This document shows, piece by piece, positions 1 through 6,612 of a stretch of DNA of 7,188 nucleotides. The DNA comes from JANSWO01 sp964351875 (GTDB taxonomy: Bacteria > Pseudomonadota > Gammaproteobacteria > Pseudomonadales > Azotimanducaceae), in NCBI GenBank assembly GCA_964351875.1, contig CAYGQC010000184.1, positions 1-7,188 of the forward strand, given 5' to 3'. Every line of letters begins with the position of its first letter. The first letter of the stretch is position 1. A program made the position numbers and the translations under genes. The notes below the pieces were generated by a model. It was not told the origin of the DNA. It worked only from the letters and a program-made list of their open reading frames with translations, and searched no databases.

Positions 1-38
1 AGCTCCTCAACCTGAATTGGACTCTGGCACCTGCAGCC

Positions 39-1079
39 ATGCGTCGCCAAGACTTTTCATTCGACTTGCCTGCTGAGCAGATTGCCCAGGTTCCCGCGGA
101 GCGCGGTGAGTCTCGCCTGCTTGTCGTTAAAGCTGATGGCGTTGAACACGCGAATGTCGGTGATCTAGGAAACTGGCTTGACCCGGGCGACTTGCTAGTG
201 GTCAACGACACTCGGGTCATCAAGGCGCGCCTCGCGGCGACTAAAGATTCGGGTGGCAGCGCCGAGATCCTGATCGAGCGGTTGGAAGACGCGCACACCG
301 CGCTCGCCCAGGTGCGCGCAAGCAAAGCGTTGAAGCCCGGCCGGCATCTGTTGGTTGCGGGTATCGAACTCGACGTGATCGGCCGCGAAGACAACTTCTA
401 TCGTCTGTCTTGCCCAAAGCAAACGTTTGAAGCCTTGTTGGATGCTCACGGTAGCGTTCCTCTGCCACCCTATATCGAGCGGGAAGCCGGCACGGACGAC
501 GAGAGTCGATATCAGACGGTCTACGCGGATCGTCCAGGCGCGGTCGCCGCGCCGACGGCGGGGCTGCACTTCACGGATGCGATGCTCGATGATCTGCGCG
601 CGTCGGGCGTGGCGATTGCGTCGGTGACGCTGCATGTCGGTGCCGGCACGTTCTCCCCGATCCGCACCGATGATCTCGACAGCCATGTCATGCACACCGA
701 GCGATTCGAGCTGTCGGCCGACTGCGTTGATGCCATCGCAAATTGCCGGGCTCGCGGCGGCCGGGTGGTGGCAGTGGGTACCACCGTCGTCCGCGTGCTG
801 GAGACGGTTGCGCTTGAGGGTGAGCTTGCGCCCTGCGCCGGGGAAACGGCGCTATTCATCCGGCCTGGATTTGAATATCGCGTGGTCGATGCATTGATGA
901 CTAATTTCCACCTGCCTGAATCCACGCTGCTCATGCTCGTGTGTGCGTTTGCGGGTCAAGAGCGAATTCTCGCGGCGTACCGGGAGGCGGTCGCCGAGGG
1001 CTATCGCTTCTTTTCCTATGGCGATGCGATGTTGTGTTTCAACGAAAGGCGTAGTGCTGGAGAGCAATATGAAATTTGA
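39..1079 (+). CDS. queA: S-adenosylmethionine:tRNA ribosyltransferase-isomerase
   Basis: QueA is a cytoplasmic enzyme that moves the ribosyl part of S-adenosylmethionine onto 7-aminomethyl-7-deazaguanine already placed in tRNA, giving epoxyqueuosine, the penultimate step of queuosine synthesis. The 346-residue product covers the whole family. Hallmarks seen are the N-terminal DFSFDLPAEQIAQ block, VNDTRVIKARL (55-65), GSVPLPPYI (138-146), APTAGLHFT (171-179), LHVGAGTF (198-205), VGTTVVR (246-252), TNFHLPESTLLML (288-300) and YRFFSYGDAML near the C-terminus. The ATG at 39 matches the usual N-terminus (M-R-x-x-D-F), although no good Shine-Dalgarno sequence precedes it. The stop overlaps the start of tgt by 11 nt, so the two are probably translated in a coupled way; Tgt acts earlier in the same pathway. 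No broken motif or frameshift is visible. Confidence 0.97.
   Translation: MRRQDFSFDLPAEQIAQVPAERGESRLLVVKADGVEHANVGDLGNWLDPGDLLVVNDTRVIKARLAATKDSGGSAEILIERLEDAHTALAQVRASKALKPGRHLLVAGIELDVIGREDNFYRLSCPKQTFEALLDAHGSVPLPPYIEREAGTDDESRYQTVYADRPGAVAAPTAGLHFTDAMLDDLRASGVAIASVTLHVGAGTFSPIRTDDLDSHVMHTERFELSADCVDAIANCRARGGRVVAVGTTVVRVLETVALEGELAPCAGETALFIRPGFEYRVVDALMTNFHLPESTLLMLVCAFAGQERILAAYREAVAEGYRFFSYGDAMLCFNERRSAGEQYEI
1059..1064 (+). promoter_or_regulatory. Ribosome binding site for tgt
   Basis: GGAGAG lies inside the last codons of queA, four bases before the ATG at 1069. It decides the tgt start: the frame is open further upstream (to an ATG at 943), but those extra 42 residues overlap queA and match nothing in the Tgt family. 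Confidence 0.7.
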
Positions 1080-2181
1080 ACTGCTCGGCACCGATGGCGC
1101 GAGCCGTCGCGGCACGCTGACGCTGAATCACGGTCAGGTTCAAACGCCAGTGTTTATGCCCTGCGGTACCTACGGCACCGTTAAGGGCATGACGCCTGCA
1201 TCGCTTGACGATGTCGGCACCCAGATACTGCTCGGCAATACATTCCATCTGATGCTCAGGCCTGGCGCGGAAGCCATGGCGGAGCGCGGTGGCCTGCACC
1301 GCTTTATGGGCTGGGACAAACCCATCCTCACGGACAGCGGTGGTTTTCAGGTCTGGAGCCTGGGCGATCTGCGCAAGATCAGTGAGCGGGGCGTTGTCTT
1401 TCGCTCGCCGGTCAACGGCGACAAGGTCGAACTCACGCCCGAGCGAAGCATCGAGGTTCAGCACCTGTTGGGCTCGGACATCATCATGCAGTTCGATGAG
1501 TGCACGCCGTATCCTGCCACGCCGCAACAAGCCCGCGACTCGATGGCGATGTCACTCGGCTGGGCCGGGCGTTGTCGCGACCAGCACGGGGACAATCGCA
1601 ATGCGCTGTTCGGGATCGTGCAGGGCGGGATGTATGAAGACCTGCGCCGGGAATCCCTCGCGGGACTCAAAGAGATCGGCTTTAACGGCTATGCGATCGG
1701 TGGCCTTTCTGTGGGCGAGCCCAAGGATGATATGCAGCGTGTGTTGTCGGCGATCACGCCGGATATGCCTGCAGATGCGCCACGCTATCTCATGGGGGTC
1801 GGCACGCCTGCTGATCTACTGTTTGGGGTTATGCAGGGCGTCGATATGTTCGACTGCGTGATGCCCACTCGAAACGGCCGCAACGGCCATGCCTTCACAT
1901 CGAAGGGGGTGATCAAAATCCGTAACGCGCGGCACCGGGAGGCTGACGTGCCGCTGGATGATATGTGCGCGTGCTACACCTGCCAGAATTTCTCCCGGGC
2001 GTATCTCCATCACCTGGAACGCTGTGGTGAAATGCTCGCCGCCATGGCGATCACCCAGCACAATCTGGCCTACTACCACGGCCTGATGGCTCAATTGCGT
2101 GGTGCAATTGAAACCGGTACTCTCGCGGCCCTCGCGAGCACCCTAACTGACGCCTGGAACACGCCTAATGAACTGGTTTGA
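1069..2181 (+). CDS. tgt: tRNA-guanine transglycosylase (queuine/preQ1 type)
   Basis: Tgt swaps the guanine at wobble position 34 of tRNAs for Asp, Asn, His and Tyr with the queuosine precursor preQ1; QueA then builds on the product. The 370-residue protein is close to the E. coli length of 375. It is a TIM-barrel enzyme with the residues expected: D89 in LTDSGGFQ (general acid/base), D143 in QFDEC, the GIVQGG substrate loop at 182-187, the nucleophile D262 in FDCVMPTRNGRNG, and zinc ligands C300, C302, C305 and H331 in CACYTC...ITQHN. Residue numbers run two below E. coli from end to end, which suggests no large insertion or deletion. The start MKFELLGTDG is set by alignment and by GGAGAG just upstream. 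It overlaps queA by 11 nt and yajC by 14 nt. Confidence 0.97.
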   Translation: MKFELLGTDGASRRGTLTLNHGQVQTPVFMPCGTYGTVKGMTPASLDDVGTQILLGNTFHLMLRPGAEAMAERGGLHRFMGWDKPILTDSGGFQVWSLGDLRKISERGVVFRSPVNGDKVELTPERSIEVQHLLGSDIIMQFDECTPYPATPQQARDSMAMSLGWAGRCRDQHGDNRNALFGIVQGGMYEDLRRESLAGLKEIGFNGYAIGGLSVGEPKDDMQRVLSAITPDMPADAPRYLMGVGTPADLLFGVMQGVDMFDCVMPTRNGRNGHAFTSKGVIKIRNARHREADVPLDDMCACYTCQNFSRAYLHHLERCGEMLAAMAITQHNLAYYHGLMAQLRGAIETGTLAALASTLTDAWNTPNELV

Positions 2182-2506
2182 CACCGCTGCCTATGCTGCC
2201 GATGCCGGCGGCGCCCCCGAAAACGCTGCCCTGATCAATATTCTGATGCTGGTCGGCTTCATCGCTATCTTTTACTTCCTGATTTTTCGGCCGCAGAACA
2301 AGCGCCGCAAAGAGCACGTGTCCTTGATGTCCAGCCTCGAGAAAGGCAACGAGGTCGTGTCGGCGGGTGGGCTCGTGGGTGAAATCACCAAGGTCGAAGA
2401 AGACTTTGTAAAGCTTCGCGTCTCCGATGGCGTTGAGTTTCGCATGCAGAAATCCTCGATTGTCGCCACGTTGCCCAAGGGCACGTTGAAGGGCCTCGAC
2501 CACTAA
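2168..2506 (+). CDS. yajC: Sec translocon accessory subunit YajC
   Basis: YajC is a small single-span inner-membrane protein that associates with SecD and SecF and, through them, with the SecYEG channel and YidC. The 112-residue product has the usual layout: a short periplasmic N-terminus rich in Ala and Gly, one membrane helix at about 23-40, then the signature IFRPQNKRRKEH (39-50), the VVSAGGLVGEITKV block (63-76) and the ending ATLPKGTLKGL. The cytoplasmic part is a small beta-rich domain. The start lies inside the end of tgt (14-nt overlap) with only a weak GGA nine bases upstream, so translation probably depends on ribosomes finishing tgt. YajC is dispensable in E. coli, and its exact role is unsettled. 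Confidence 0.95.
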   Translation: MNWFDTAAYAADAGGAPENAALINILMLVGFIAIFYFLIFRPQNKRRKEHVSLMSSLEKGNEVVSAGGLVGEITKVEEDFVKLRVSDGVEFRMQKSSIVATLPKGTLKGLDH

Positions 2507-2523
2507 ACTGGATTTTCTCCCCG

Positions 2524-2541
2524 GCGCCCCCATAAGGGCGC
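2524..2541 (+). other. GC-rich hairpin 1 after yajC
   Basis: GCGCCC (2524-2529) pairs perfectly with GGGCGC (2536-2541) around the loop CCATAA, 17 bases after the yajC stop. Only TT follows, not a T-tract. It is therefore more likely a transcript-stabilising, processing or partial-attenuation element than a full intrinsic terminator. The pairing is seen directly; the function is inferred. Confidence 0.5.
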
Positions 2542-2546
2542 TTAGC

Positions 2547-2571
2547 CCCCCGAGGCTCGCGCACCTGGGGG
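2547..2571 (+). other. GC-rich hairpin 2 after yajC
   Basis: CCCCC (2547-2551) pairs with GGGGG (2567-2571), and AGG (2553-2555) pairs with CCT (2564-2566), leaving one bulged G (2552) and the loop CTCGCGCA. It stands five bases after hairpin 1. No T-tract follows. Two hairpins in tandem between yajC and secD could lower or separate secDF expression from the upstream genes, but this is inferred from position alone. Confidence 0.45.
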
Positions 2572-2598
2572 ATCCGTCATCAGCGTCTGCCGATTCTG

Positions 2599-2622
2599 AT
2601 GTTGGCATTTGCGACCCTATGA
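2599..2622 (+). other. Possible micro-ORF (7 codons) in secD leader
   Basis: An ATG at 2599 opens a seven-codon frame (MLAFATL) whose TGA at 2620-2622 overlaps the ATG of the next micro-ORF as ATGA. There is no Shine-Dalgarno sequence in front. So short a frame can easily arise by chance; it is listed because of its junction with the next one. Confidence 0.12.
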
Positions 2623-2681
2623 GCAACCGAGAGCACCCGACACTGTGGCTAGAGACGACCGACTGGTTGGTGAATCATTGA
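2619..2681 (+). other. Possible 20-codon leader ORF upstream of secD
   Basis: ATG at 2619 opens a 20-codon frame (begins MSNREHPTLW, ends DWLVNH). Its TGA at 2679-2681 overlaps, as TTGA, a TTG at 2678 that is in frame with secD and has GGTGA four bases upstream. This is the geometry of a translationally coupled leader. Against it, no ribosome binding site precedes 2619, the peptide resembles no regulatory peptide I know, and the frame is short enough to be chance. Confidence 0.2.
2669..2673 (+). promoter_or_regulatory. Candidate ribosome binding site for an alternative secD start
   Basis: GGTGA matches the 3' part of the Shine-Dalgarno consensus and lies four bases before TTG 2678, in frame with secD. 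The homology-favoured GTG at 2711 has only a weak GAG ten bases upstream. The site therefore argues for a start 11 codons earlier than the one family alignment suggests. Confidence 0.3.
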
Positions 2682-2710
2682 TAGGGGCTGGACGCCCGAG
2701 CACTCGTCCG

Positions 2711-4579
2711 GTGAACTCTTTCCCGCTTTGGCGCTACCTGCTGCTGCTGATCGTGCTCGCGCTGGGCGTGATCTACGCCCTGCCGAATCTGTATCCGCCA
2801 GATTACGCGCTGCAGATCAAGCCGGAAGGGGATGCGATTACTACCCAGGCGACGCTTAACGACGCCGTCGCTGCGCTTGGTGAAGCCGGCATCGCGGTAA
2901 AAGGCTCGGAGTTGTCGGACGGTTCCGGTCTTATCCGACTCACCTCCGATGCGGATCAACTGACCGGCCAGGACGTGCTTCGCGAATTGCTGAGATCGGG
3001 CGGCGACGACGATCATCAGATCGCGCTCAACCTTGCGCCTACTACCCCAACGTGGCTTCGCGATCTCGGCGGTAAGCCGATGGCCTATGGTCTGGACTTG
3101 TCCGGCGGTATCCACTTTCTGCTGCAGGTGGATATGGCTAAGGCGCTCGCCGATCGCATGAAGAGCGAGGAAGACCGCCTCAAGACGCTCATGCGCGAGG
3201 CAGAACCGCGCATTCGTGCGACGAACATGCGCGATAGCTGGGTGGTCGACGGTCGCCTGGTCATTCCGTTTGAGACCAGCGAATCGCGAGACCGCACGGA
3301 AGACATAGTCGAGCTTTCAGAGAACAACTTTGCTGGCTACTCGATCGATTCGCGCGATGAGCCGGGTCGTTTCGAGCTGCGCATCTCCATGAGTGATGAT
3401 CAGCTCCGAGAAGTCGAAGATCAGGCCGTCGAGCAGAACCTGCAGAGCCTGCGCAACCGGGTTAACGAGCTCGGTGTATCGGAACCTCTGGTGCAGCGAC
3501 TCGGTCGAGCTCGGATTGTCGTTGAGCTGCCCGGTCTACAGGACAGTGCCTACGCTCGGGGGATTCTGAATAAGTTCGCCAGCCTCGAGTTTCGCCTGTC
3601 GGCTAAACCCGACGATCGCAGTTTCGAGATTGAATCCTATCCCTACGAGGGCCGGACCGAGAGCATCCAGCGGCGCAACATCGTGACCGGTGAAGAAGTC
3701 ATCAGCGCGCGCCAGGACTACGATCAGGAATCGGGTCAGCCCCAGGTCAGCATCACGTTGAGCGGCCCAGGCGGCGATCGCATGCACCGCACCACGCGCG
3801 AGCACGTCAACCATCCGATGGCGATTCTGTTCATCGAGCAGATCCCCGAAGAGCGCCAGAAACTGGTCGATGGCGTGCCGACGCTGGTGAAAGAGCTGCG
3901 CGAAGAGAAGCGGCTCATCTCCGTCGCCACGATCCGAGGCGCGTTTGGTCACAACTTCCGCATTACTGGCCTGTCGCTGACCGAAGCGCGAGATCTCGCG
4001 CTGTTGCTACGCGCCGGTGCGTTGGCGGCGCCGATGTACATCGTTGAAGAGCGGACCGTCGGCGCTAGCCTCGGTAAAGACAACATTGAGAAAGGCCAGC
4101 TATCGCTGATGATCGGCCTGGCCGGCGTTTTCATATTCATGCTCATCTACTACAAGCTGTTCGGCATCGCGGCCAACATCGCGCTGGCTGCCAACCTGGT
4201 TCTGTTGGTGGCGATCATGAGCGTGCTTGGGGCAACACTGACGCTGCCAGGCATTGCCGGCATCGTGTTGACCGTTGGAATGGCGGTAGACGCCAATGTG
4301 CTGATTTTCTCGCGCATTCGGGAGGAGCTGCTCGAACGGCCGCCCCAGCAGGCGATTGCGTCGGGCTTCGATCGAGCCTTTCTCACCATCTTGGATGCCA
4401 ACGTGACGACGTTTTTCGTGGCGATCATCTTGCTGTCCATCGGTAGCGGGCCGATCAAAGGCTTTGCCATCACGTTGGCCGTGGGTATCGTCACCAGTAT
4501 GTTCACCGCCATCTTTGGCACCCGAGCCATCGTTAACCTCATGGTTGGCGGGCGCAGCTTGAAGAGGCTCTGGATATGA
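2711..4579 (+). CDS. secD: Protein translocase subunit SecD
   Basis: SecD is the larger half of the SecDF proton-driven motor in the inner membrane. Its periplasmic domain grips the emerging protein and helps SecYEG complete export. From GTG 2711 the product is 622 residues (E. coli 615). Seen in order: membrane helix 1 at about 9-25, following PLWRYLLL; the GLDLSGG motif (127-133); the P1 periplasmic domain; LRNRVNELGVSEP (247-259); TVGASLG (449-455); then five C-terminal helices with AVDANVLI (525-532), whose D527 corresponds to the proton-relay aspartate D519 of E. coli; DANVTTF (562-568); and GTRAIVNL near the end. The frame has no ATG before the conserved core. Possible starts are TTG 2609, GTG 2645, TTG 2678 (better ribosome site) and GTG 2711. 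I chose 2711 because it places the start just before NSFPLWRY, as in E. coli MLNRYPLWKY. It overlaps secF by 4 nt. Confidence 0.95.
   Translation: MNSFPLWRYLLLLIVLALGVIYALPNLYPPDYALQIKPEGDAITTQATLNDAVAALGEAGIAVKGSELSDGSGLIRLTSDADQLTGQDVLRELLRSGGDDDHQIALNLAPTTPTWLRDLGGKPMAYGLDLSGGIHFLLQVDMAKALADRMKSEEDRLKTLMREAEPRIRATNMRDSWVVDGRLVIPFETSESRDRTEDIVELSENNFAGYSIDSRDEPGRFELRISMSDDQLREVEDQAVEQNLQSLRNRVNELGVSEPLVQRLGRARIVVELPGLQDSAYARGILNKFASLEFRLSAKPDDRSFEIESYPYEGRTESIQRRNIVTGEEVISARQDYDQESGQPQVSITLSGPGGDRMHRTTREHVNHPMAILFIEQIPEERQKLVDGVPTLVKELREEKRLISVATIRGAFGHNFRITGLSLTEARDLALLLRAGALAAPMYIVEERTVGASLGKDNIEKGQLSLMIGLAGVFIFMLIYYKLFGIAANIALAANLVLLVAIMSVLGATLTLPGIAGIVLTVGMAVDANVLIFSRIREELLERPPQQAIASGFDRAFLTILDANVTTFFVAIILLSIGSGPIKGFAITLAVGIVTSMFTAIFGTRAIVNLMVGGRSLKRLWI
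4561..4567 (+). promoter_or_regulatory. Ribosome binding site for secF
   Basis: GAAGAGG sits eight bases before the secF ATG, inside the last codons of secD. Together with the ATGA stop/start overlap it supports coupled translation, which fits the one-to-one SecD:SecF complex. Confidence 0.65.
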
Positions 4580-5565
4580 GCGATATCGCAGCGAAACAGC
4601 CAGCACCGACCAAGCCCGGACTTCGCTTTGACTTCATGCGCTGGCGCAAGAGCGCTGCGCTCTTGTCTACGCTTCTACTTGCAGGCTCCATTGCTGCGCT
4701 GGCGATTCAGGGATTGAACTTCGGCCTGGATTTCACTGGCGGTACGTCAGTGGAGGTAGGCTTCGAAGAGTCAGTCGATCCTGAAGCCGTTCGTCAGGTG
4801 CTCGCAGCCGGCGGCATCGAGAACGCCGTTGTTCAAGTGTTCGGCAGCGATCGTGACCTCATCATCCGTGTGCCGCCACAGCATTCCCCGGATGAGGCAG
4901 CGCCGATTAGCGGGGATGTCGACATCTCTGCGCTGGGCAATGAAATTCTTGCCGAGCTGCAGGCGAGTTACGCCGGCGTCGAGATGCGTCAAAACAACTT
5001 TGTTGGGCCCGTCGTCGGCGGGGAGCTCACGGAGTCCGGTGGTCTTGCGATGCTGGTCGCCCTCGGTGTCGTCATGATCTACATCATGTTTCGCTTCACG
5101 GGCAAGTTTGCGATCGGCGCTGTCGTTGCGCTAATCCACGACGTGGTCATCGTGCTCGGCTCTTTCGCCGTGATGCAGTGGACCTTCGATCTGCCGGTGC
5201 TGGCGGCGGTGCTTGCCGTGATCGGCTACTCGCTTAATGACACGATTGTGGTGTCGGATCGTATTCGCGAGAACTTCCGCAAGCTGCGGCGAGGCACGCC
5301 GATTGAGATCATCAACCGCTCGCTGAACGAAACGCTGGCTCGAACACTCGTGACGTCAGCGACCACGCTGATGGTACTCCTCGCGCTGTTGTTCTTCGGC
5401 GGCGAGCTGATTCGAGGCTTTGCAATCGCGCTGACGATTGGCGTGGTCATTGGTACGTACTCGTCGATCTACGTCGCAGCGAACATGTTGCTGGCGCTGA
5501 ACATCACGCGGGAAGACCTGATGCTGCCCGAGAAAGAAAACGCCGAACTGTCGGATATGCCTTAG
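4576..5565 (+). CDS. secF: Protein translocase subunit SecF
   Basis: SecF is the smaller partner of SecD. Together they form a twelve-helix RND-like transporter that couples proton flow to late steps of protein export. The 329-residue product has a cytoplasmic N-terminus ending in MRWRK, helix 1 at about 27-45, the NFGLDFTGG motif (48-56) that opens the periplasmic P4 domain, and VGPVVGGEL (143-151) just before helix 2. Helices follow to about residue 306. The conserved IGYSLNDTIVVSDRIREN (216-233) carries D222, the counterpart of functional D213 in E. coli, and SLNETLARTLVTSATTL (249-265) follows. The start ATG overlaps the secD stop (ATGA) and has a good ribosome site. The short acidic C-terminal tail (PEKENAELSDMP) is variable in the family. 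Nothing is missing. Confidence 0.96.
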   Translation: MSDIAAKQPAPTKPGLRFDFMRWRKSAALLSTLLLAGSIAALAIQGLNFGLDFTGGTSVEVGFEESVDPEAVRQVLAAGGIENAVVQVFGSDRDLIIRVPPQHSPDEAAPISGDVDISALGNEILAELQASYAGVEMRQNNFVGPVVGGELTESGGLAMLVALGVVMIYIMFRFTGKFAIGAVVALIHDVVIVLGSFAVMQWTFDLPVLAAVLAVIGYSLNDTIVVSDRIRENFRKLRRGTPIEIINRSLNETLARTLVTSATTLMVLLALLFFGGELIRGFAIALTIGVVIGTYSSIYVAANMLLALNITREDLMLPEKENAELSDMP

Positions 5566-5578
5566 GCGCGCGGGGCCG

Positions 5579-6562
5579 ATGACGCAGAGCAGCTACCGCC
5601 GTTTCGCCGATCAGGCCGCGCACTACTTTACTCGCCCACATACCCACGTTCCCAAAGCGCCGATCGACAGCGCGGCGTGCTGGCGCGGTGGTGAGCTCGA
5701 CGCACAACCCGAGCGCTGGCTATTTGAGCCAGGCGCTGCTCAGCTGGAGGAGTTAACCGCCGCAGCAAAGCGGCTCGTCAAGCAAGAACGTTCTCTCGAG
5801 GAAGTCGATGAAGGGGTAGAGGGGCTTTCTCTTTGGCAACGCGACATTGAACGCTGGCGTCGCGAACTGCGGGACGGTTGTGGCGTTGTCGTGCTGCGCG
5901 GATTGCCTGTTCAACAGCTAACGCGGGCCGAATCAGAAATGCTCTTCTGGCTGCTCGGTCAGCACCTGGGAACACCGGGTGGCCAGAATCCGGACCAGGA
6001 GTTACTTGGACACGTAACCGACTATCACGAAGAAGGTGATAATCCGTTGGTGCGCCGATATCGAACCACGGGCAACATTGATTTCCATTGTGACGCTGCG
6101 GATGTTGTGGGCCTGTTGTGCTTGCGGCCGGCAGCCAGCGGCGGATTGAGTCGTATCGCGAGCTCGGTTCAGGTCTTCAACGATTTGCTGTTAGAGGCGC
6201 CCGAACTAGCGGCCGAATTGTTTCAGCCTCACGCTTTAGATTCGCGCGGAGAACAGAAGGCGGGCGCGGCCCCGTTTCGACTGCTGCCGCCGGCGGCCTA
6301 CGACGGCTCGGTGCTGCGCACGTTCTATCACAGCGAGTATTTTCGCAGTGCGGTGCGCCACTCGGATGTGCATCGAAGCGATCTGGCGAGCGCTATGTTC
6401 GATCGTTATGACGCGCTGGCGCTGAGCAATTGTCTCGATATGGATTTACGCCCTGGAGACATCCAACTCATCTCCAATCACTCGGTGGTGCATGCCCGCA
6501 CGGGTTACGAGGACGACCCTGCGGCGCCGAGGCATTTGTTGCGGCTATGGCTATCGCTGTAG
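5579..6562 (+). CDS. TauD/TfdA-family Fe(II)/2-oxoglutarate-dependent dioxygenase, substrate unknown
   Basis: The 327-residue product is a probable cytoplasmic non-haem iron oxygenase of the TauD/TfdA superfamily (double-stranded beta-helix). The iron triad is visible: H170 and D172 in DFHCDAADVVGLLCLRP, and H305 in NHSVVHARTGYED. R318, with R322 in RHLLRLWL, probably holds 2-oxoglutarate, as R266 and R270 do in TauD. GCGVVVLRGLPV (100-111) and PAASGGLSRIASSV (184-197) are typical of a large, mostly uncharacterised subgroup of about 330-350 residues. About 100 N-terminal residues, including a charged stretch at 60-100, precede the core. The substrate cannot be deduced: in this superfamily, substrates include taurine, chlorophenoxyacetates, carnitine precursors and natural-product intermediates. 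It starts 13 nt after secF with a weak GGGG ribosome site, so it is probably co-transcribed but not part of the secretion machinery. No internal in-frame ATG offers a sensible later start. Confidence 0.9.
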   Translation: MTQSSYRRFADQAAHYFTRPHTHVPKAPIDSAACWRGGELDAQPERWLFEPGAAQLEELTAAAKRLVKQERSLEEVDEGVEGLSLWQRDIERWRRELRDGCGVVVLRGLPVQQLTRAESEMLFWLLGQHLGTPGGQNPDQELLGHVTDYHEEGDNPLVRRYRTTGNIDFHCDAADVVGLLCLRPAASGGLSRIASSVQVFNDLLLEAPELAAELFQPHALDSRGEQKAGAAPFRLLPPAAYDGSVLRTFYHSEYFRSAVRHSDVHRSDLASAMFDRYDALALSNCLDMDLRPGDIQLISNHSVVHARTGYEDDPAAPRHLLRLWLSL

Positions 6563-6581
6563 AGCCGCCAATGACGCGGCT
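6563..6581. terminator. Hairpin between convergent genes, possible weak bidirectional terminator
   Basis: AGCCGC (6563-6568) pairs perfectly with GCGGCT (6576-6581) around a 7-nt loop, starting right after the dioxygenase stop. It lies in the 50-nt gap between two genes meeting tail to tail, where a shared terminator is expected. Neither strand has a T-run next to the stem, so it may act poorly as an intrinsic terminator, or Rho may be needed. Confidence 0.4.
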
Positions 6582-6612
6582 GGGGTGGCGACAATCCCAA
6601 GCGCGGTGCTGC

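Larger units (their letters stand above)
2507..2710 (+). other. Intercistronic region between yajC and secD
   Basis: This 204-nt stretch breaks an otherwise overlapping gene string. It holds two GC-rich hairpins in its first third and two very short overlapping reading frames in its second half (described separately). No convincing -35/-10 pair was found: TTGGCA at 2602 has no -10 box at the right distance. There is no T-run after either hairpin, so complete transcription termination is unlikely. The secD frame stays open through its last 102 bases (from 2609), so part of it may be coding if a start earlier than 2711 is used. Confidence 0.6.

Noticed and set aside
1..38. Promoter or end of an upstream gene before queA
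   Set aside because: Thirty-eight bases are too few to judge. No clear -10 box, terminator or ribosome site is visible.
195..695. 166-codon open frame on the complement inside queA
   Set aside because: It lies wholly antisense to well-conserved queA sequence. Its Arg-rich, low-complexity translation is typical of a GC-rich shadow frame, and no family is recognisable.
521..934. 137-codon open frame on the complement inside queA
   Set aside because: Ser/Thr/Ala/Arg-rich shadow of conserved queA codons, with no ribosome site and no recognisable motif.
943..1068. Upstream extension of tgt to an ATG at 943
   Set aside because: The 42 extra residues are queA read in another frame and match no Tgt N-terminus. 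The ATG at 1069 has a good ribosome site and gives the family's normal length.
2602..2630. Possible sigma-70 promoter for secD (TTGGCA at 2602)
   Set aside because: No -10-like hexamer lies 16-18 bases downstream. TATGAG at 2618 is far too close.
4100..4606. 168-codon open frame on the complement over the 3' end of secD
   Set aside because: It is antisense to the conserved SecD membrane helices. The translation is rich in His, Gln, Asp and Arg with no domain, as expected from reversed hydrophobic codons.
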